DNA of 64,000 nucleotides from Apium graveolens (lineage: Eukaryota; Streptophyta; Magnoliopsida; Apiales; Apiaceae), in the NCBI RefSeq assembly GCF_009905375.1, contig NC_133657.1:48825231-48889230 (forward strand), written 5' to 3'. The notes under the pieces are model-generated. The model made no database searches and was not told the origin of the DNA. It saw nothing but the letters and a program-made list of their open reading frames with translations. This document shows, piece by piece, positions 1-12,403 of this stretch. How positions within the stretch are numbered: position 1 is the first letter of the stretch; each line of letters opens with the position of its first letter. The position numbers and the translations under genes were made by a program.

Positions 1-696
1 GCCCCATATGTTGGTTGGGTCTATGCAGTTGGGTATAGATCTGCACTATCTCCTGACTGATCAGCAGGTTATAGTGCATATGTTGGTTTCTAGTGTCCAG
101 TCTAATTTATTGTTGATCGCCATTAACGGCATTCATTCCCGAATAGTTCATAATTACAAATTTCAAAAGGATGAAATATTGAAACGATCACTGTTCTTTT
201 ACAGAAAAATTTGATTTATGATTAAAGGCCAATGAGGGCCGATGTTTTGTTTGCTCAACTATTTAAATATGTAAAGACGCTTTTAAAATCATTCAACAAT
301 CGTTTCCAGGAGTTTTCTGATCTGATACCTGGAAACCATTCATGATACTTGTTGGGCATTTTTGGCTCACTCTTGCTTTGTGAACTCTTATTTCTTTCAG
401 TATCAAATGAGGACAAAAGTGAATAGCTTTAACAGACAGCAAAAGTGGTGAGATTCCAGTTGAAGAAATTTGGAGGCGTCAGAGTGATCAATACAAGGAA
501 AATAGTAATAAGGTAATGAAATTGTATTTAGATAGTGTAAATTTTAGAAGGTTAGATTCTTGTTTCATACTATAACCTGTAAGAGATCCTGATTATGAGG
601 GGTTATCTGTATATTTATTTTAATATACAGGTTTTTATTATTATCTAAAGTTGTGTAGTGACACCCAATCTTGACCCCGGATTTGGGGGCTTCACA
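1..696 (+). repeat. 3' portion of a Ty3/gypsy LTR (distinct family)
   Basis: The segment ends in a block rich in ACCCCGGATTTGGGGG followed by a terminal CACA. It closely parallels the ends of the three long gypsy LTRs at 17912, 27767 and 48453. An upstream stretch near 366-440 (GGCTCACTCTTGCTTT and a following A-rich part) also parallels those LTRs, but overall identity is low, so this is a related and not identical family. The LTR end abuts a Sirevirus gag at 697 in the opposite orientation, so it interrupts that gag. The 5' start lies left of the window; a solo LTR cannot be told from a full element. No credible gene is seen here; the only reading frame near the left edge (8-214) has no recognisable domain. 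Confidence 0.6.
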
Positions 697-2161
697 ATTC
701 TCGTTCAAGCTGCTTCTTTAAAATATCTTCTTTCTTCAAGGACTCAGTTAATTCATCCTTAGCAATCTTACACTCAATTCTCAATTTTTCAAATTCAATA
801 AACTGAGACTCTAGCACATTATTCATCTCACTTAAAAACAAATTGTTTTCTTTAATTTTAGCATTTTCCTTAGTGAGAGACTTAAGTGTAACACGCAAAT
901 GATATAATTCTGTAGACATGTCATTGATAGCATCACTGCACTCAGCTTTAAATAAATGTGCTAGGTTAGTGGTGATTACCTGATTACTTGAAGAACTTGT
1001 CTCTATTTCATCAGACTTGGCCATTAGGGCTAGATTGACATAGCTGACATCCTCATCCTCATCCAGACCATCTGCTGCCCAGTCATTTTCTTGTGTAATG
1101 AAAGCCCTTTCCTTTTGTTTGAGCAACTCAAAATACTTCTATTTATAATCCACAGGCTCAAACTTCTTCTTGCTGGAATCTGACTTTCTACACTCACTGG
1201 CAAAGTGCCCTGCCAAGCCACATTTGAAACATTTGAATTTTGATTTATCGACGATGTTTCTATTTAGCTTAGCTGCTCCAAAGTTCTTTTTGAACTTGAG
1301 CTTGGCAAATCTTCTGGAAAGAAATGCTAGATGTTCATCAATGTCATCCATATCATCTTGGCTCAAAGAATCTTCATTTTCTGCTACCAGCCCCTTGCCC
1401 TTATTTTCACAGACCTTTGAAGTATACTCAACAGCTTCTATCTTCATCTCCTTCTCTTTCTATAACTCAGCAACCAGTGCAATGGACCCTCCTTTCTTCC
1501 TTCCTTTCTCCATTCTTTCATCTTGCTCTATTTTAAGCTCATAAGTCTTTAGAATGCCATACAGTCTCTCTAGTGTAAACTCCTTGTATTCTTGTGAATT
1601 TCTCAAGGAGATTGTCATTGGTTTCCATTCTTTTGATAGGGATCTCAGAAATTTGAGGTTAGAATCTTTGGTTTGGTAGACTCTTCCATGCAGCTTTAGA
1701 GCATATAGTAGCTTTTGAAATCTACTAAAGATATTAGTGAGAGTTTCACCTTCTTCAAAGTGGAAATGCTCATATTGTTGAATTAGTAACTGCATCTTGT
1801 TTTCTCTAACTTGTTTAGTTCCATCACAGATAATCTAAATTGTATCCCAAACTTCCTTGGCAGTTTTGCAATTGATGATGTTGTCAAACATGTCACCATC
1901 AACTCCATTGAACAGAATATTCATGGCCTTCTTGTCTTTCCTGACTTGTTTAATATCAGGATCTGACCATTCATGCCTTGGCTTGGGAACTGATGGCTCA
2001 TTTCCAATTGTAGCTCTTATTGGTACATGAGGGCCTCTCTCTATGCATTCCACATAGGCCTCATCTTGAGAAAGTAAATGAAGATGCATCTTTACCTTCC
2101 AGTGATGGTAATTATCTTTGTCCAGAAAAGGAATCTTGACTCCAACATCCTTCTTGTTCAT
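697..2161 (-). pseudogene. gag: Copia gag of S2, broken by stops and a 3' truncation
   Basis: Capsid/nucleocapsid protein of a Ty1/copia element, which would form the cytoplasmic particle. The start at 2161 opens a frame with a typical plant copia gag N-terminus (a D-N-Y-HHW-K motif near residue 16). The same frame continues to 697 but is cut by three in-frame stops, the first a TAG at 1837-1835 and the others near 1460 and 1139. A CCHC zinc knuckle (CFKCGLAGHFASEC) lies near 1190-1230. Downstream is a Lys/Glu-rich coiled-coil-like stretch. The 3' end is lost where the gypsy LTR begins. All breaks are stops in one frame, with no frameshift needed, suggesting moderate age. Pol would follow to the left, outside the window. 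Confidence 0.85.
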
Positions 2162-2206
2162 CTTGATGTGTGTTGTGATCTTTAAACTCTTTGTTCTTCA
2201 AGAGCT

Positions 2207-2219
2207 TGCTCTGATACCA
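2207..2219 (-). other. Primer binding site of S2 (tRNA-Met type)
   Basis: On the minus strand the sequence TGGTATCAGAGCA lies two bases after the LTR end. It matches the usual complement of the plant initiator tRNA-Met 3' end, the primer of most copia elements. Confidence 0.85.
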
Positions 2220-2430
2220 ATTGTTATTCCCTAACAATGCAACAAGAATTACAGAAGGGGGGTTGAATGGAATTCTTGAAACTTTTTCTGAATTATAAAT
2301 GTTCTAACTCAAAATATATGTGAGTGTTTTAATTTGCAAAGTGCGGAATAACAAGTTAAAATGAATCAAAACACAAAGTAATAAAAACACGAGTCTTTAA
2401 AACTTTCTGGTGGATTTGAATGTATCCACC

Positions 2431-2463
<33 letters not shown>

Positions 2464-2475
2464 CAGAGAGAGAGA
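2431..2475. repeat. AT/AG microsatellite inside the S2 LTR
   Basis: About nine AT dinucleotides followed by about thirteen AG dinucleotides with one interruption (AGAC). Simple slippage repeat within the transcribed part of the LTR; no function is claimed. Confidence 0.9.
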
Positions 2476-2614
2476 ATCCTATGAAGCTTGAATAGCTCAC
2501 AGCTGCTTGCAAGTATGAACAACTAAACTTACAGAGAAATGCTACAGGATACAGCTTACAATTGTTTCTCTGAGAAAATACTTGCTTAGTCTTGTTGTTG
2601 CTCTACTTACTACT

Positions 2615-2635
2615 CTTGGTTTATATATCACCAAG
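2615..2635 (-). promoter_or_regulatory. TATA box in a short dyad, S2 LTR
   Basis: Arms CTTGGT and ACCAAG flank a 9-base loop containing TATATA. The same sequence is present at 55944-55964 in the S4 LTR, so it is conserved between families and is the likely core promoter for minus-strand transcription. Confidence 0.6.
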
Positions 2636-3250
2636 ATTACACAATAATAAGATAAGATAATAAAACAAAACCTATCAAGTCTAATACTATGCTGCTTCAT
2701 TACTCTATTTTAGTATCTTTGAATATCTTCATAATAGCATAGAAATGGCAATGCTTCTTTATTCTCAAAAACCCAGTTGAATAGGCTGCCACATTCCTTT
2801 TGCATATACTCGACGCATGTGACTGTGTTGTCACTGTCAACAGATGTTTGAATTGATCATCTGTCGGGCACATGATTATCATCCGTCGAGTAGCTTTGTT
2901 GATCATCCGTCGGGTAGCTATTTGGCACTTGACTTCATTTCATTTATGCAGAATTATAAGATATCTTATATTTATAATTAATCAACCTATTCTGCATATC
3001 TAATTAAAGTCAACATGACCTATATGCTACTACAGAATCTATACAAAGGTGTTTGCAGAAATGTGCTACATGACTTATTGTTACATAAGATACTCACTCG
3101 ATGGATGTCAAATCATCATCCGTCGGGACTATATTGAGTCATCCGTCAGGATTATTTTGATAATCCGTCAAGTGCTACATTTTTTACTAAGTTAAATCTA
3201 CTAAGGTATTTTGTTAATGAAATCATCAAGTTCACAACATATTCCCAACA

Positions 3251-6200
3251 GCAAGGTAAAACTTTTTACTTTACCATCTCTCAAAAAGTACAAAATCTCC
3301 TCTCTGACATCATTATCATTTATCTTTCTATAAACAATCTTCACAACTTCAACTTTCTCAAGATGTGAAGGAAAAACTCTTTTACCAAGATTGTTAGTCA
3401 GAGTATTTGTATCCTGCAAATCAGACCTTAGAACTTCAATTCCAGAATGACCAATACCTCCTCTGGTTCGAGTTTTGATAAGCTTCAGTTTTTCATTATT
3501 TTCCACCCAAGAAGGTTTCTTGATGGACTTATCAACATCTTCCTGTTCTGAAATAGGATCCCTTAGTCCTGCTGACACAAATTCAATATGCTTGAACCCT
3601 TTAGGATAATCAAATGTATAAATATATTTACATCTTTTATCCTTCTTGCTGAGAGGAGCATAACATGTAGATAAATCATGAATCTTTCCTTTTGGCCATA
3701 GTTCTCTCTTTGATTTTAGAATTCTCTGCACATAGTCTTTGCATGCTTGATCAGCTTTTCTTCTATCAACTCTTTCTTTTTCATCAACCTCTGAATTATG
3801 AGAAGTAACTACTATAGTAAGAGTTGACTCATTCAATGCTTTGATCACCTTTTCATCAGTGTCAAAATTAGCTATTAGGTTTGCAGCATCAGGATCCGCT
3901 TTTACTTTAGGATTTCTTTCTGCTTCAAGAGTTACATTCTGACTTGTTGAATGAGCTTCATCAATTTCAGTGGCTGATCTTTTCTTCCTTTGAACAATCA
4001 ACTCTTTCGGCTTCTGAACTTCTTCTGCTCCTTCATGTCCTTGTACATGAACATAACCTTCTCTGGATAGGACATTTAGAAATGCAGAATCAAATGCAAT
4101 CACTTGACTTGGTTTAGAAGTCCTTCCTCTTCCTCCTCTTCCTCTAGCTCTTGTAGATCTTCCACCTCTTTTTCCTCTTCCTGTAGAAGTGTTGGCTTCA
4201 TCTTCAATTTGAGCCATTAACTCCTTCTGTTGCATAACTGCTTCTTCAGTTGTTAGATCAGGAAATTCTTCAGTTATCAATCCAAGAGCACTCCTATCAT
4301 TCTTTTGCTCAAACTTCTTATCTTTGTAGTACAAGATAATCTCTTCACCTATTTCCTTATGTCTGTAAGGAAAGAATAACCCTTTAGCATCCTCTAAGTT
4401 AGAGATTGTAACATCACCAGTCTCAGGTGCATCATCAGTAGTCTTGTGCTTAGCTTTATGAGCACCAGTAGACTTCCCTTGTCCTGGAGAACCAGTCTTT
4501 GTGTAATGCTGAAGTTGTTGAGCAGTAGAAGCAATTTGAATATCTGTAACTGGATTTTTATCACCATCATCATCAATATCTTTATCCTTTATCTGAATAG
4601 AATCTGGTGTACATTTTATACCAACTATCCTCTCCCCCTTTTTGGCATCAGTATTTGAAAGAAGAGAAAACAGAGCATCTAGTTTGTTAGCCATAGAAGA
4701 TACTTTATCTTCCAAAGAAGAAAGTCTAGAGTCCATGCTTTGTTGAGATTAAACAACACCTTTAATGACAGTTTTCACACTTGTGATTTTAGTCGAAGTA
4801 GGTGTGTTGATCATAAATACATCAATTTTATCCTTGACAGTAGCATGAGACTTCTTCATATCAGCAAGGTCAGAATGAATTCCTTTGACAGAAATAGTGG
4901 AGGCCTTAAGATGCAATTTCAGATCAGGAGTTTGAATTTCATCATAGGCCCTGTGAACATGTTACAAACCAACAACAGGTGAGATAGAAGTATTTGCATG
5001 TCTCCATCTAAAATCCCATTCAGTTTGTCGAAAGTGCCCAGCATCAGCATTATAATAAGAAAGATTTTCATTGAAATATGAAGAAGAACCAACATTGGAC
5101 TTCTTAGCTACATCAATTGCAGTCTTAAGCTGAACTATGTCAGAATCATCATTATCACCGTCATTATCAGAGTCAGATAAACCCTCAGAAAAATTTGTAG
5201 AACTAGGCAGAATTGCTTTGCCTTTAGAAGAATCCTTTGCAATAGGTGCCTGTGTCTGATGAGATCCTGAAACATAAACAAGGTAACACGTAAATCTCTC
5301 TTTTCTTTTCAAGTGATCTCATCACTTCTCACATAATATATTACTTTTAAGAGTAATATGGTTCTCACAGAAGAAACTTTATAAGAGAAAAAAACATATA
5401 AAATTCTTGTCTCAAAGCTACCTCTCCTTTAGCTAGTACAGGAGTCTGCCATTCAAAAATTTAATTTTCTCACATGGTATTTTCACACAGTCTCAGAGAA
5501 AAGCTCAGTCACACATTTTGTCAAAGAAATAAGAGATGGATGAGAAGAGTAGTATGTTTGTCATATAAATAGAGGTAACCTCAAAGAAGAGACTATTTAT
5601 AATCATACAAATATGAGAACTATGTAAGAGAATTAGCAATACCTGAAGGTGAGTCCTCAAGTGGAAGTGATGATAGTGGAGGTACAAACAGCATATCAGG
5701 ATTTGACTTGTCAGGAGGAGGAGAGAGACCAACATCAGTACTTTGAACTGATGGTTCTTATGGGGTCTGAGAAATTTAAGCTATTTCAGTAAGTGTTGGT
5801 GAAGGTTCTTGTGTGCTCTTCTCAAAAATAGGATCATTAATAACTGCATCCACCTTTAACAATATGTCTGGATGATCCTTCTTTTCCTTCAATAGTTGGT
5901 CAGAGTCGACAAGAAGATCACTTTGAGCAAAATCAACAATGATTTGTGCAGCCTCTTTATCTGCATCTTCCCTTTGAGAAGATGGTTCTTGTGTGACTGG
6001 ATGTGTTGCAGTTGCTAAATCCCTTTGAGACTTAGATTCTTGTGGACTGACATCCATATCAAGGGACTGAGCCTTTTTCTTCTTTCTGATTACCCAACCA
6101 CTTCTCCACTTTTTCTATTCAACCTGCTCTTGTCAGCTGTCTTGGGCACATCAGTTGCTTTAATTACTGGAAGCTTTTTGAGCAGAGCACTAGCATCAGT

Positions 6201-7430
6201 AGTTGGCTCTTTGGTTCCAGTAGTGTCAATAGAGTCATCAGGATTTTCAACAGTTGATTTCTCGATTTTCAACATAGACCCAATGGGCAGCTGATCATCA
6301 GAGGTAGAATCATCATGCATGATCAGTCTTCTTTTCCTGACTGGAAGATATTCTTCTTTCTTCTCACTCTCACTCAGTGAGGCATGTATAGCTCTCTGTC
6401 CAGATTTGACAGATTTCTTAACCAGCCTTTTCTTTGTTACAACTGATGTCTTTTCGGAGACATCAGAGGAAGCTAATTTAGAAGTTGGATATGACTGCTG
6501 TTTGGAAGAAGAAATGCTTGGGTTAGAAACAAGATTGGTAGTTTCTTGTCTCACAGCATCAGGAACTGGTACAGAGGTGCCAGCATCATGATTTGCAGGC
6601 ACTTGTGTAGGAGTAGGTCTATTTCTTAACAGAAAGTGCCTAACTTCCCTAGGCAGGAAAGGAGGTCCTGAAAATTCATTCTTTTCATCCCTTTTAATGT
6701 GATCAATGATAGCTTTCTCAGATATTTGAAACACAGGGGGTAATTCATCATCATCAAAAGTAGCATTAGGGCATAGAAAATTGAAAATTAGTTGAAGAAA
6801 TCTAGTATACCCTATAACTCCTGATGCATCTGCTCTCTTATCAATTATGAATTGAAGTATAGTATTACCATAGTCAAAATTACTAGTGTAAAGGAGAGAG
6901 TACCCAATTTTCAGAGAAGTAGATGGAAGAGCATCAAAATTTGTTGTTTTGTTCAAGAAACACCTACTGATGCAATCAAAGAAGAAATTCCAGTCTCTCT
7001 TCAGTTTTGTCCTTGCCAGTTTACCAATGGTTGTGATTTCACCTTTATAGCCTAGGGTCATTAGCATAGCAAACAGCTGCTCAGTTGCATAGTTATCAGG
7101 AGCACCATCACAAGCAGGCAATCTCAAGACTTGAATCAGTACATCATCATCAACCTCATACCTACGTCCCTTATATTCAAAAGAAAAGGTAGTGTTTGTT
7201 TTATTAAACAAAGCTGTATTTCATACATGCATTACAACCCTGTATGACACCTTGGTAGGATTTGTAAGAGCATACCGAATTGGACATTGGAGTAAGAAAT
7301 CCCAAATATCATGAAAAGATTATGGAAACTGCTGATGTGTAAGCAGAGCCAAATAATTATTGGTGCCAAATGTGTTTTCATGAATGATTGTAGTTTGGCT
7401 GAAGAGTGGTGAAACTTCAGACGTTGTCAT
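3251..7430 (-). pseudogene. Sirevirus env-like gene of S1, decayed and truncated
   Basis: The extra third gene of Sirevirus elements, downstream of RNase H; its role is unproven. The likely start is the ATG at 7430, with stops soon after and near 7230, then a long open segment (7211-6090) that begins with a globular domain resembling the plant 'putative transposon protein' domain common in these genes (family named from memory, tentative). The middle (6057-4962) is acidic and low-complexity with several breaks. The C-terminal part (4736-3251) is open and ends in a conserved-looking segment (FLRDGKVKSFTL) matching by eye the tail of the S4 copy (RRFFRLEDQLK). The tail is missing: the frame runs straight into the S2 LTR at 3250. 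I see no convincing signal peptide or membrane helix, so envelope function is doubtful. Confidence 0.7.
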
Positions 7431-8858
7431 GATGTATGTAGGTGTTGAGAGAGAATATGAGTGAGATGTGAATAGTGAAGCTATGTGTATGATGAATTAT
7501 ATCACTAAAGTTCTTGTGGTTATATAATTTTGCAACTCTGGATTGTATATAACACATTCACATGAAGAAGGAAATTTAGTGAATTAGACTTTGGACAGGT
7601 ATCAATTACTGAGTAATAGAATTTAACAGTGGAGTAAAGTACGGAAGTAACTACAAAATACGCACAGATTTGTCAAGAAACTACTGTGTGAATTTGCTTA
7701 ACAGATAATCCACTATTAATCAATAATTAAGTAAGATCCTTAATTACAATAATAAACCACTCAAAAATTAATTAACACTAATATTCTGAATTAGAACATG
7801 CTGACCTGTCGTCAGTATTTGAGACCTTTTTTCTGTCAGGATTTGACAATATCAGGATATGTCGATTCAAATTCATCAGTATTTGTCAAAACATCACAAA
7901 TTATTAGAAAACCACTATTTTAATCTCAAAAATCATCAAAGTATACATGTTAAGTGGATGACGTAAAGATTAACAGGCTACAGATAAGAACACTCACATG
8001 CATACATAGCTAAAGAACAGAGACTAAGTCTTGTAATAAGAAATTTCATTGAAAGATTAAAGGAGTACATTTCATGAAATTTTTGATTACATGCAAAAAA
8101 AATACAAGAGAATCCTAGTATAAGAAGATCTTCAACAGCCTTAGTCTAAGAAGCCTGATAAAGCTGATGGTGAAGAGAAACAACCAGAGGGTGTTTGCCG
8201 GGAAGACTAAGGCGGTGATGATCAGGGCTTCTTCCTGCTTTCAACAAAGAGGATAGCAAGACGAATAATCTTCTCTTGCTGTCGAAGGGTGTAGAGGTGA
8301 AATTCTTTTTGGAATCCTAGAAGGACATTTTTGATGACTTCTGGAAGTTGAATCCAGATGTCATTTGGAATGGTGGTGATGTGATATGGAGTTTGCATTC
8401 CATCTTAAAAAATTGTCACGATACTAGTGTAATGGTTGTAGAACCAGCTGAAATGCACCATCGTTTGAGAGAAGAAATAGAAAGTGAAGAGAGCGTTTTG
8501 TGTGAGGAAGAGGTGATTGGACTAGACGATGAATGATGGTTAAATAAACAAGAGAGAGAGGGAATAACAAGGGACTAGGGGTTTGATTAATTATTAACTG
8601 AAGGGTTAACTTAATGATTTAACCAAACAAAAAAATATCTTATTTATGCATGTCTCCCTAGACTGATTTGTAATGATGACAATGATATATATTCATACAT
8701 TCACATTTAGCAAATAAATCCACTTAATTTATCATGCATAAAATAAAATACATCAAAAATTCCAACATAATATATTCAACATTATTTAGGACATATCAGT
8801 ATTTGATCAATATTCATCAGAATTTGATCAAATATAAATTAAAAGGAAATTATCTATC
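7431..8858. other. S1 pol-env spacer with repeated motif
   Basis: No convincing gene. The stretch is AT-rich and holds several copies, in both orientations, of a motif like TCAGTATTTG / TCAGGATTTG (7801-7900 and 8785-8835). Spacers of the other Sireviruses in the window hold different motifs in the same position. A short plus-strand frame at 8348-8536 has no recognisable domain. Confidence 0.6.
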
Positions 8859-10456
8859 TCAACTAACCATACCAAGTTCATTGACAAGCTTTGTAAATGT
8901 TGCTTCAGGTAATGGCTTTGTGAAGATATCATCCAGCTGCTGATCATTGGGAACAAAATAGAGCTCAATTGTTCCTTCCATGACATGATCTCTTATAAAG
9001 TGATATCTTATACTGATATGTTTAGTAAGAGAGTGTTGCACCGGTCCCTGTCATAGCAATAGCACTTTGATTATCACAATTAATATGAATTTTAGAAAAT
9101 GATAATCCATAGTCTATGAGTTGGTTTCTCATCTATAGTAGCTGAGCACAGCAGCTTCTAACTGCAATATATTCAGCTTCAGCAGTTGAAGTAGAAATGG
9201 ATTTCTGTTTCTTACTAAACCATGAGACTAATCTTCTTCCTAAAACTGACAACTGTCAGAGGTGCTCTTCCTGTCTATTTTACATCCAGCAAAGTCAGCA
9301 TCAGAATATCCACATAATTCAAAATCAGCTTCCCTTGCATACCATAGACCAAGTGATGTAGTGCCCTTGAGATATCGAAAGATTCTCTTAACTGCAACAA
9401 GATATGGCTCCCTAGGATTTTCCTGAAATCTTGCACACAAACAGGTAGAAAACATAATTTTTGGCCAACTAGCAGTTAGGTATAAAAGAGAACCAATCAC
9501 ACCTCTTTAGTTTGTGACATCAACTGTTGTACCTTCATGAGGATCAAGCTTTGTAGTAGTTGCCATATGAGTAGTTGCAGTTGCACTTTCTTGCATATTA
9601 AACCTTTTCAACAAATTATTTATATACTTGTAATGATTAATGTAGATGTCATTATTAGTCTATTTAATTTGCAATCCCAAGAAGTATCTCATCTCTCCCA
9701 TCATACTCATTTGATATATTGATTGCATCAACTTTGAGAACTTATCACACAGTGTTTGATTAGTTGATCCAAAACTGATATCATCCACATAAATTTGAAC
9801 TAAAAGCAAATCTTTACCTTTATTCAAATAAAATAAAGTTTTATCTATTGTACCTCTTTTGAATCCACTTTCAAGTAGAAACTGAGCAAGGGTCTCATAC
9901 CATGCTCTAGGTGCTTGCTTTAGTTCTTAGAGTGCTTTGTCAAGTCTATAAACATAGTCAGGATGTTTAGGATCCACAAAACCTGATGGCTGTTCAACAT
10001 AGACTTCTTCTTCATGTTCTCCATTGAGAAATGCACTCTTGACATCCATCTGAAAGACTTTAAATTTCTTGTGTGCATCATATACCAAGAAAATTCTGAT
10101 TGCTTCCAGCCTAGCAACAGGAGCAAATGTTTCATCATAGTCAATGCCTTCCGGTTGAGAATATCCTTTAGCCACTAACCGAGCCTTGTTTCTGACAATG
10201 GTTCCATCAGAATCAGTTTTATTTCTAAAGACCCACTTTGTGCCTACAATTGACCTGTTTTTAGGTCTAGGCACCAGCTTCCAGATTTCATTTCTTTCAA
10301 ACTCATTCAACTCTTCTTGCATAGCTATGACCCAGCCTGTATCCTTAAGTGCATCTTCTACTTTCTTTGGCTCTTCTTTTGAAAGTAGATTGTGATAGAG
10401 ATATTCATTTTGAGTTGCACTTCTTGTCTTTATACCTTGATCAAGATTTCCAATGA
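8859..10456 (-). pseudogene. pol: Copia reverse transcriptase-RNase H of S1, broken
   Basis: Would copy element RNA to DNA in the particle. The reverse transcriptase N-terminal part (10322-9927) shows [31 protein letters not shown] and [11 protein letters not shown]. The catalytic YVDD lies near 9780 in the continuation of the frame. The connection region follows (9500-9240) with SLLYLTASWPKIM and the RNase H motif GYSDADFAGCKIDRKST. The C-terminal part (9041-8859) holds HISIRYHFIRDHV and DDIFTKPLPEATF, and the frame ends at 8859. Several stops and frameshifts separate these parts (for example near 9926 and just below 9240). Close relatives of each motif occur in S4 at 61975-63560. Confidence 0.9.
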
Positions 10457-12170
10457 TCAGATCAGGAGTGTGATCTTTGGTCCATTTTCTGGCATAAGGA
10501 AATGTCCTTCTGGAGCTAGATGCTCCCCCTGAATCATATGCCTCATCAAATGCATTTGAGGCTCCCCATGAGTCAGTGCTGTTATCTCCTGATGAAGTAT
10601 TAACACTTGACTCATGCTCACCTGATATTGAATCAGCATTGGATTATGTCTGACCAGATTGAGAAGAACCTTGAGTTGATTCTTCTGTGTTTTTCTGTCA
10701 GTTGAACCTTGCAGTTGCTCTCCCTCAACATGTGCAGGTTCATTAGTACATTGATCATCTTCAGGATCTGAAGGAGTATCAGGATTTAGATCATCAGTGA
10801 TTGATGATTTATTAGAGACTAATGCAGTGTCCAACAGTGCATTTTTATTTGCAAAGATCAAAATTTCATGAGAGTCTTCTTCAAAACCAGGAATCTTTCT
10901 ATCATCAAAAGAAACATTGATAGAGATAACCACATTATTTATTCTCAGATTGAAAACTTTGTATGCTCTTGATGGTACGTAACCAACAAAGATTCCTTCA
11001 TCATCTTTTGATTCAAATTTTCCTAGCTGATCAGTGTGAGTTCTCAGAATAAAGCACTTACATCCAAATATATGGAGATGTTTCAGACTTGGCTTCTTTT
11101 CTTTCAGCATCTGATAGGGAGTTACACCATATCTGTTTATCAGGGTGATGTTATGAGCATGATAAGCTGTGTTCACTGCTTTAGCCCAGAAGTAAGTGGG
11201 TAATTTGGCTTCTTCTAGCAGAGTCCTGCCAGCTTCAATCAAGGTTCTGTTTTTCCTCTCAACAACACCATTTTTATGAGTTGTACCAGGAGATGAGAAT
11301 TGTTGTTGTATACCTTTGTACTTGCAGACTTCCTCTATCTTTGAGTTCTTGAACTCAGTGCCATTATCACTTCTCAGAATTTCACTTTGAATTTTTTTTC
11401 ATTTTCAATTTGCTTTACATGTTCCAGAAGAATTTTTGGAGTTTCATCCTTCCTGTGTAGAAAACAAACCCAGGCATATCTAGTAAATCATCAACAATTA
11501 CAAGTTGTACCTTTTCTTGTTGATAGACATTATATTCACTGGTCCAAAGAGATCCAAGTGTAGCATATGATATGGTTCAGTAATGGAGAATTCTGTTTTG
11601 CTTTTGAAGGATACTCTTCTTTGTTTGAACTTTTGGCAAGCATCACAAAGACCATCAGATGAGTATAGCATATTTGGTAATCCTCTTACTAGCTCCTTCT
11701 TGGGAAGTTCATTGATAGAATTGAAGTTGAGATGTGAGAGTTTCTTGTACCAATTCTAGCTTTCATCTATTGATGCCTTAGAGATAAGGCAAGTAGCTTC
11801 CTTCTCAAGACCTTCATGCAGCCTTGCTTCATATATGTTACCATGTCTGTATCATTTCAAGACAACTTTCTTTGTCTTGATGTGAACAACTTCACAGTGT
11901 GAGTCATAGAACACCACATGATAACCTTTGTCAGAGATTGACTGATGCTTAGTAGGTTGTGCTTTAATCCTTCAACCAAGGCCACATTTTCTATTACCAC
12001 CTTTCCAATTATCAAGTTTCCATATCCCAGAGTGTGTCCAATGTTTCCATCCCCAAAAGATACATCCGGGCCAGCCTTCCTCTCAAATTATGACAACTGG
12101 GTTTTATTTTCAGTCATATGTCCAGAACATCCAATGTCCAAGACAAGAACATTTTTCCTGTTACCCTGCA
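10457..12170 (-). pseudogene. pol: Copia protease-integrase of S1, broken
   Basis: The protease lies near 12170-12000; its active-site motif reads LDIGCSGHM where copia proteases have D-S-G, so the residue after the catalytic Asp has changed. Next come the pre-integrase zinc region (about 11900-11600, with CDACQKFKQ) and the integrase core, whose first Asp is in HLDLFGP near 11555, second in a SDNGTEF segment near 11360, and Glu in VVERKNRTL near 11260. The segment 11242-10680 is open and includes FWAKAVNTAYHAHN and HIFGCKCF, typical of copia integrase C-terminal parts. A frameshift near 10680 puts the rest of the Ser/Asp-rich linker in another frame. Multiple further stops occur in 11300-12170. 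Confidence 0.85.
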
Positions 12171-12403
12171 ATCAGAGAGATGATTAATTAGAAGTATTTT
12201 TAAGGACCCACACTTGTTGGGCCCTTATTTTGAACAACTTAAGTTTGTAAGATTTAGAATCAATTCTGACAGTTTTCCCTTTGATAGAATTTGTCTTATC
12301 AGAAGTAGATTTAGTAGAACTGGCAATATTAAACACATTAGCAGTTTTATTGAATTTTGGCAAAGGTTCATAGAAATTGTGATACAGCTTATGATAAGAA
12401 CTA
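12171..12403 (-). other. S1 gag-protease junction
   Basis: Reads as the gag C-terminus and the linker to protease on the minus strand, with two stops just before the protease motif. No separate feature is seen. Confidence 0.5.

Larger units (their letters stand above)
697..3250 (-). mobile_element. S2: Sirevirus-like copia element, 5' LTR and gag only in window
   Basis: Read on the minus strand the order is LTR (3250 to 2222), a tRNA-Met-type primer site (2219 to 2207), then gag (2161 to 697), after which a gypsy LTR interrupts it. The LTR abuts the C-terminal part of another element's env-like gene at 3251 with no polypurine tract between, so S2 is inferred to be inserted in that gene. The expected 5-bp target copy on this side is GCAAG (3251-3255); its partner lies outside the window. 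The lineage is inferred from gag type, LTR 3'-end motif and neighbouring elements. Confidence 0.7.
2222..3250 (-). repeat. 5' LTR of S2 (1029 bp)
   Basis: Bounded by TG...CA; read on the minus strand it begins TGTTGGGAATATG and ends AGGGAATAACA. It carries the GAAGGGGGGTTGAAT block near its 3' end (2254-2268) that recurs in the other two Sirevirus LTRs, a TATA-containing dyad at 2615-2635, and several copies of an ATCCGTCGGG-like motif at 2850-3180 in the presumed U3. The first codons of the LTR are read as the tail of the neighbouring env-like frame, an accident of insertion. Confidence 0.8.

Noticed and set aside
8348..8536. Small plus-strand gene in the S1 spacer
   Set aside because: Short, no domain, no promoter or splice signals, and absent from the other spacers.
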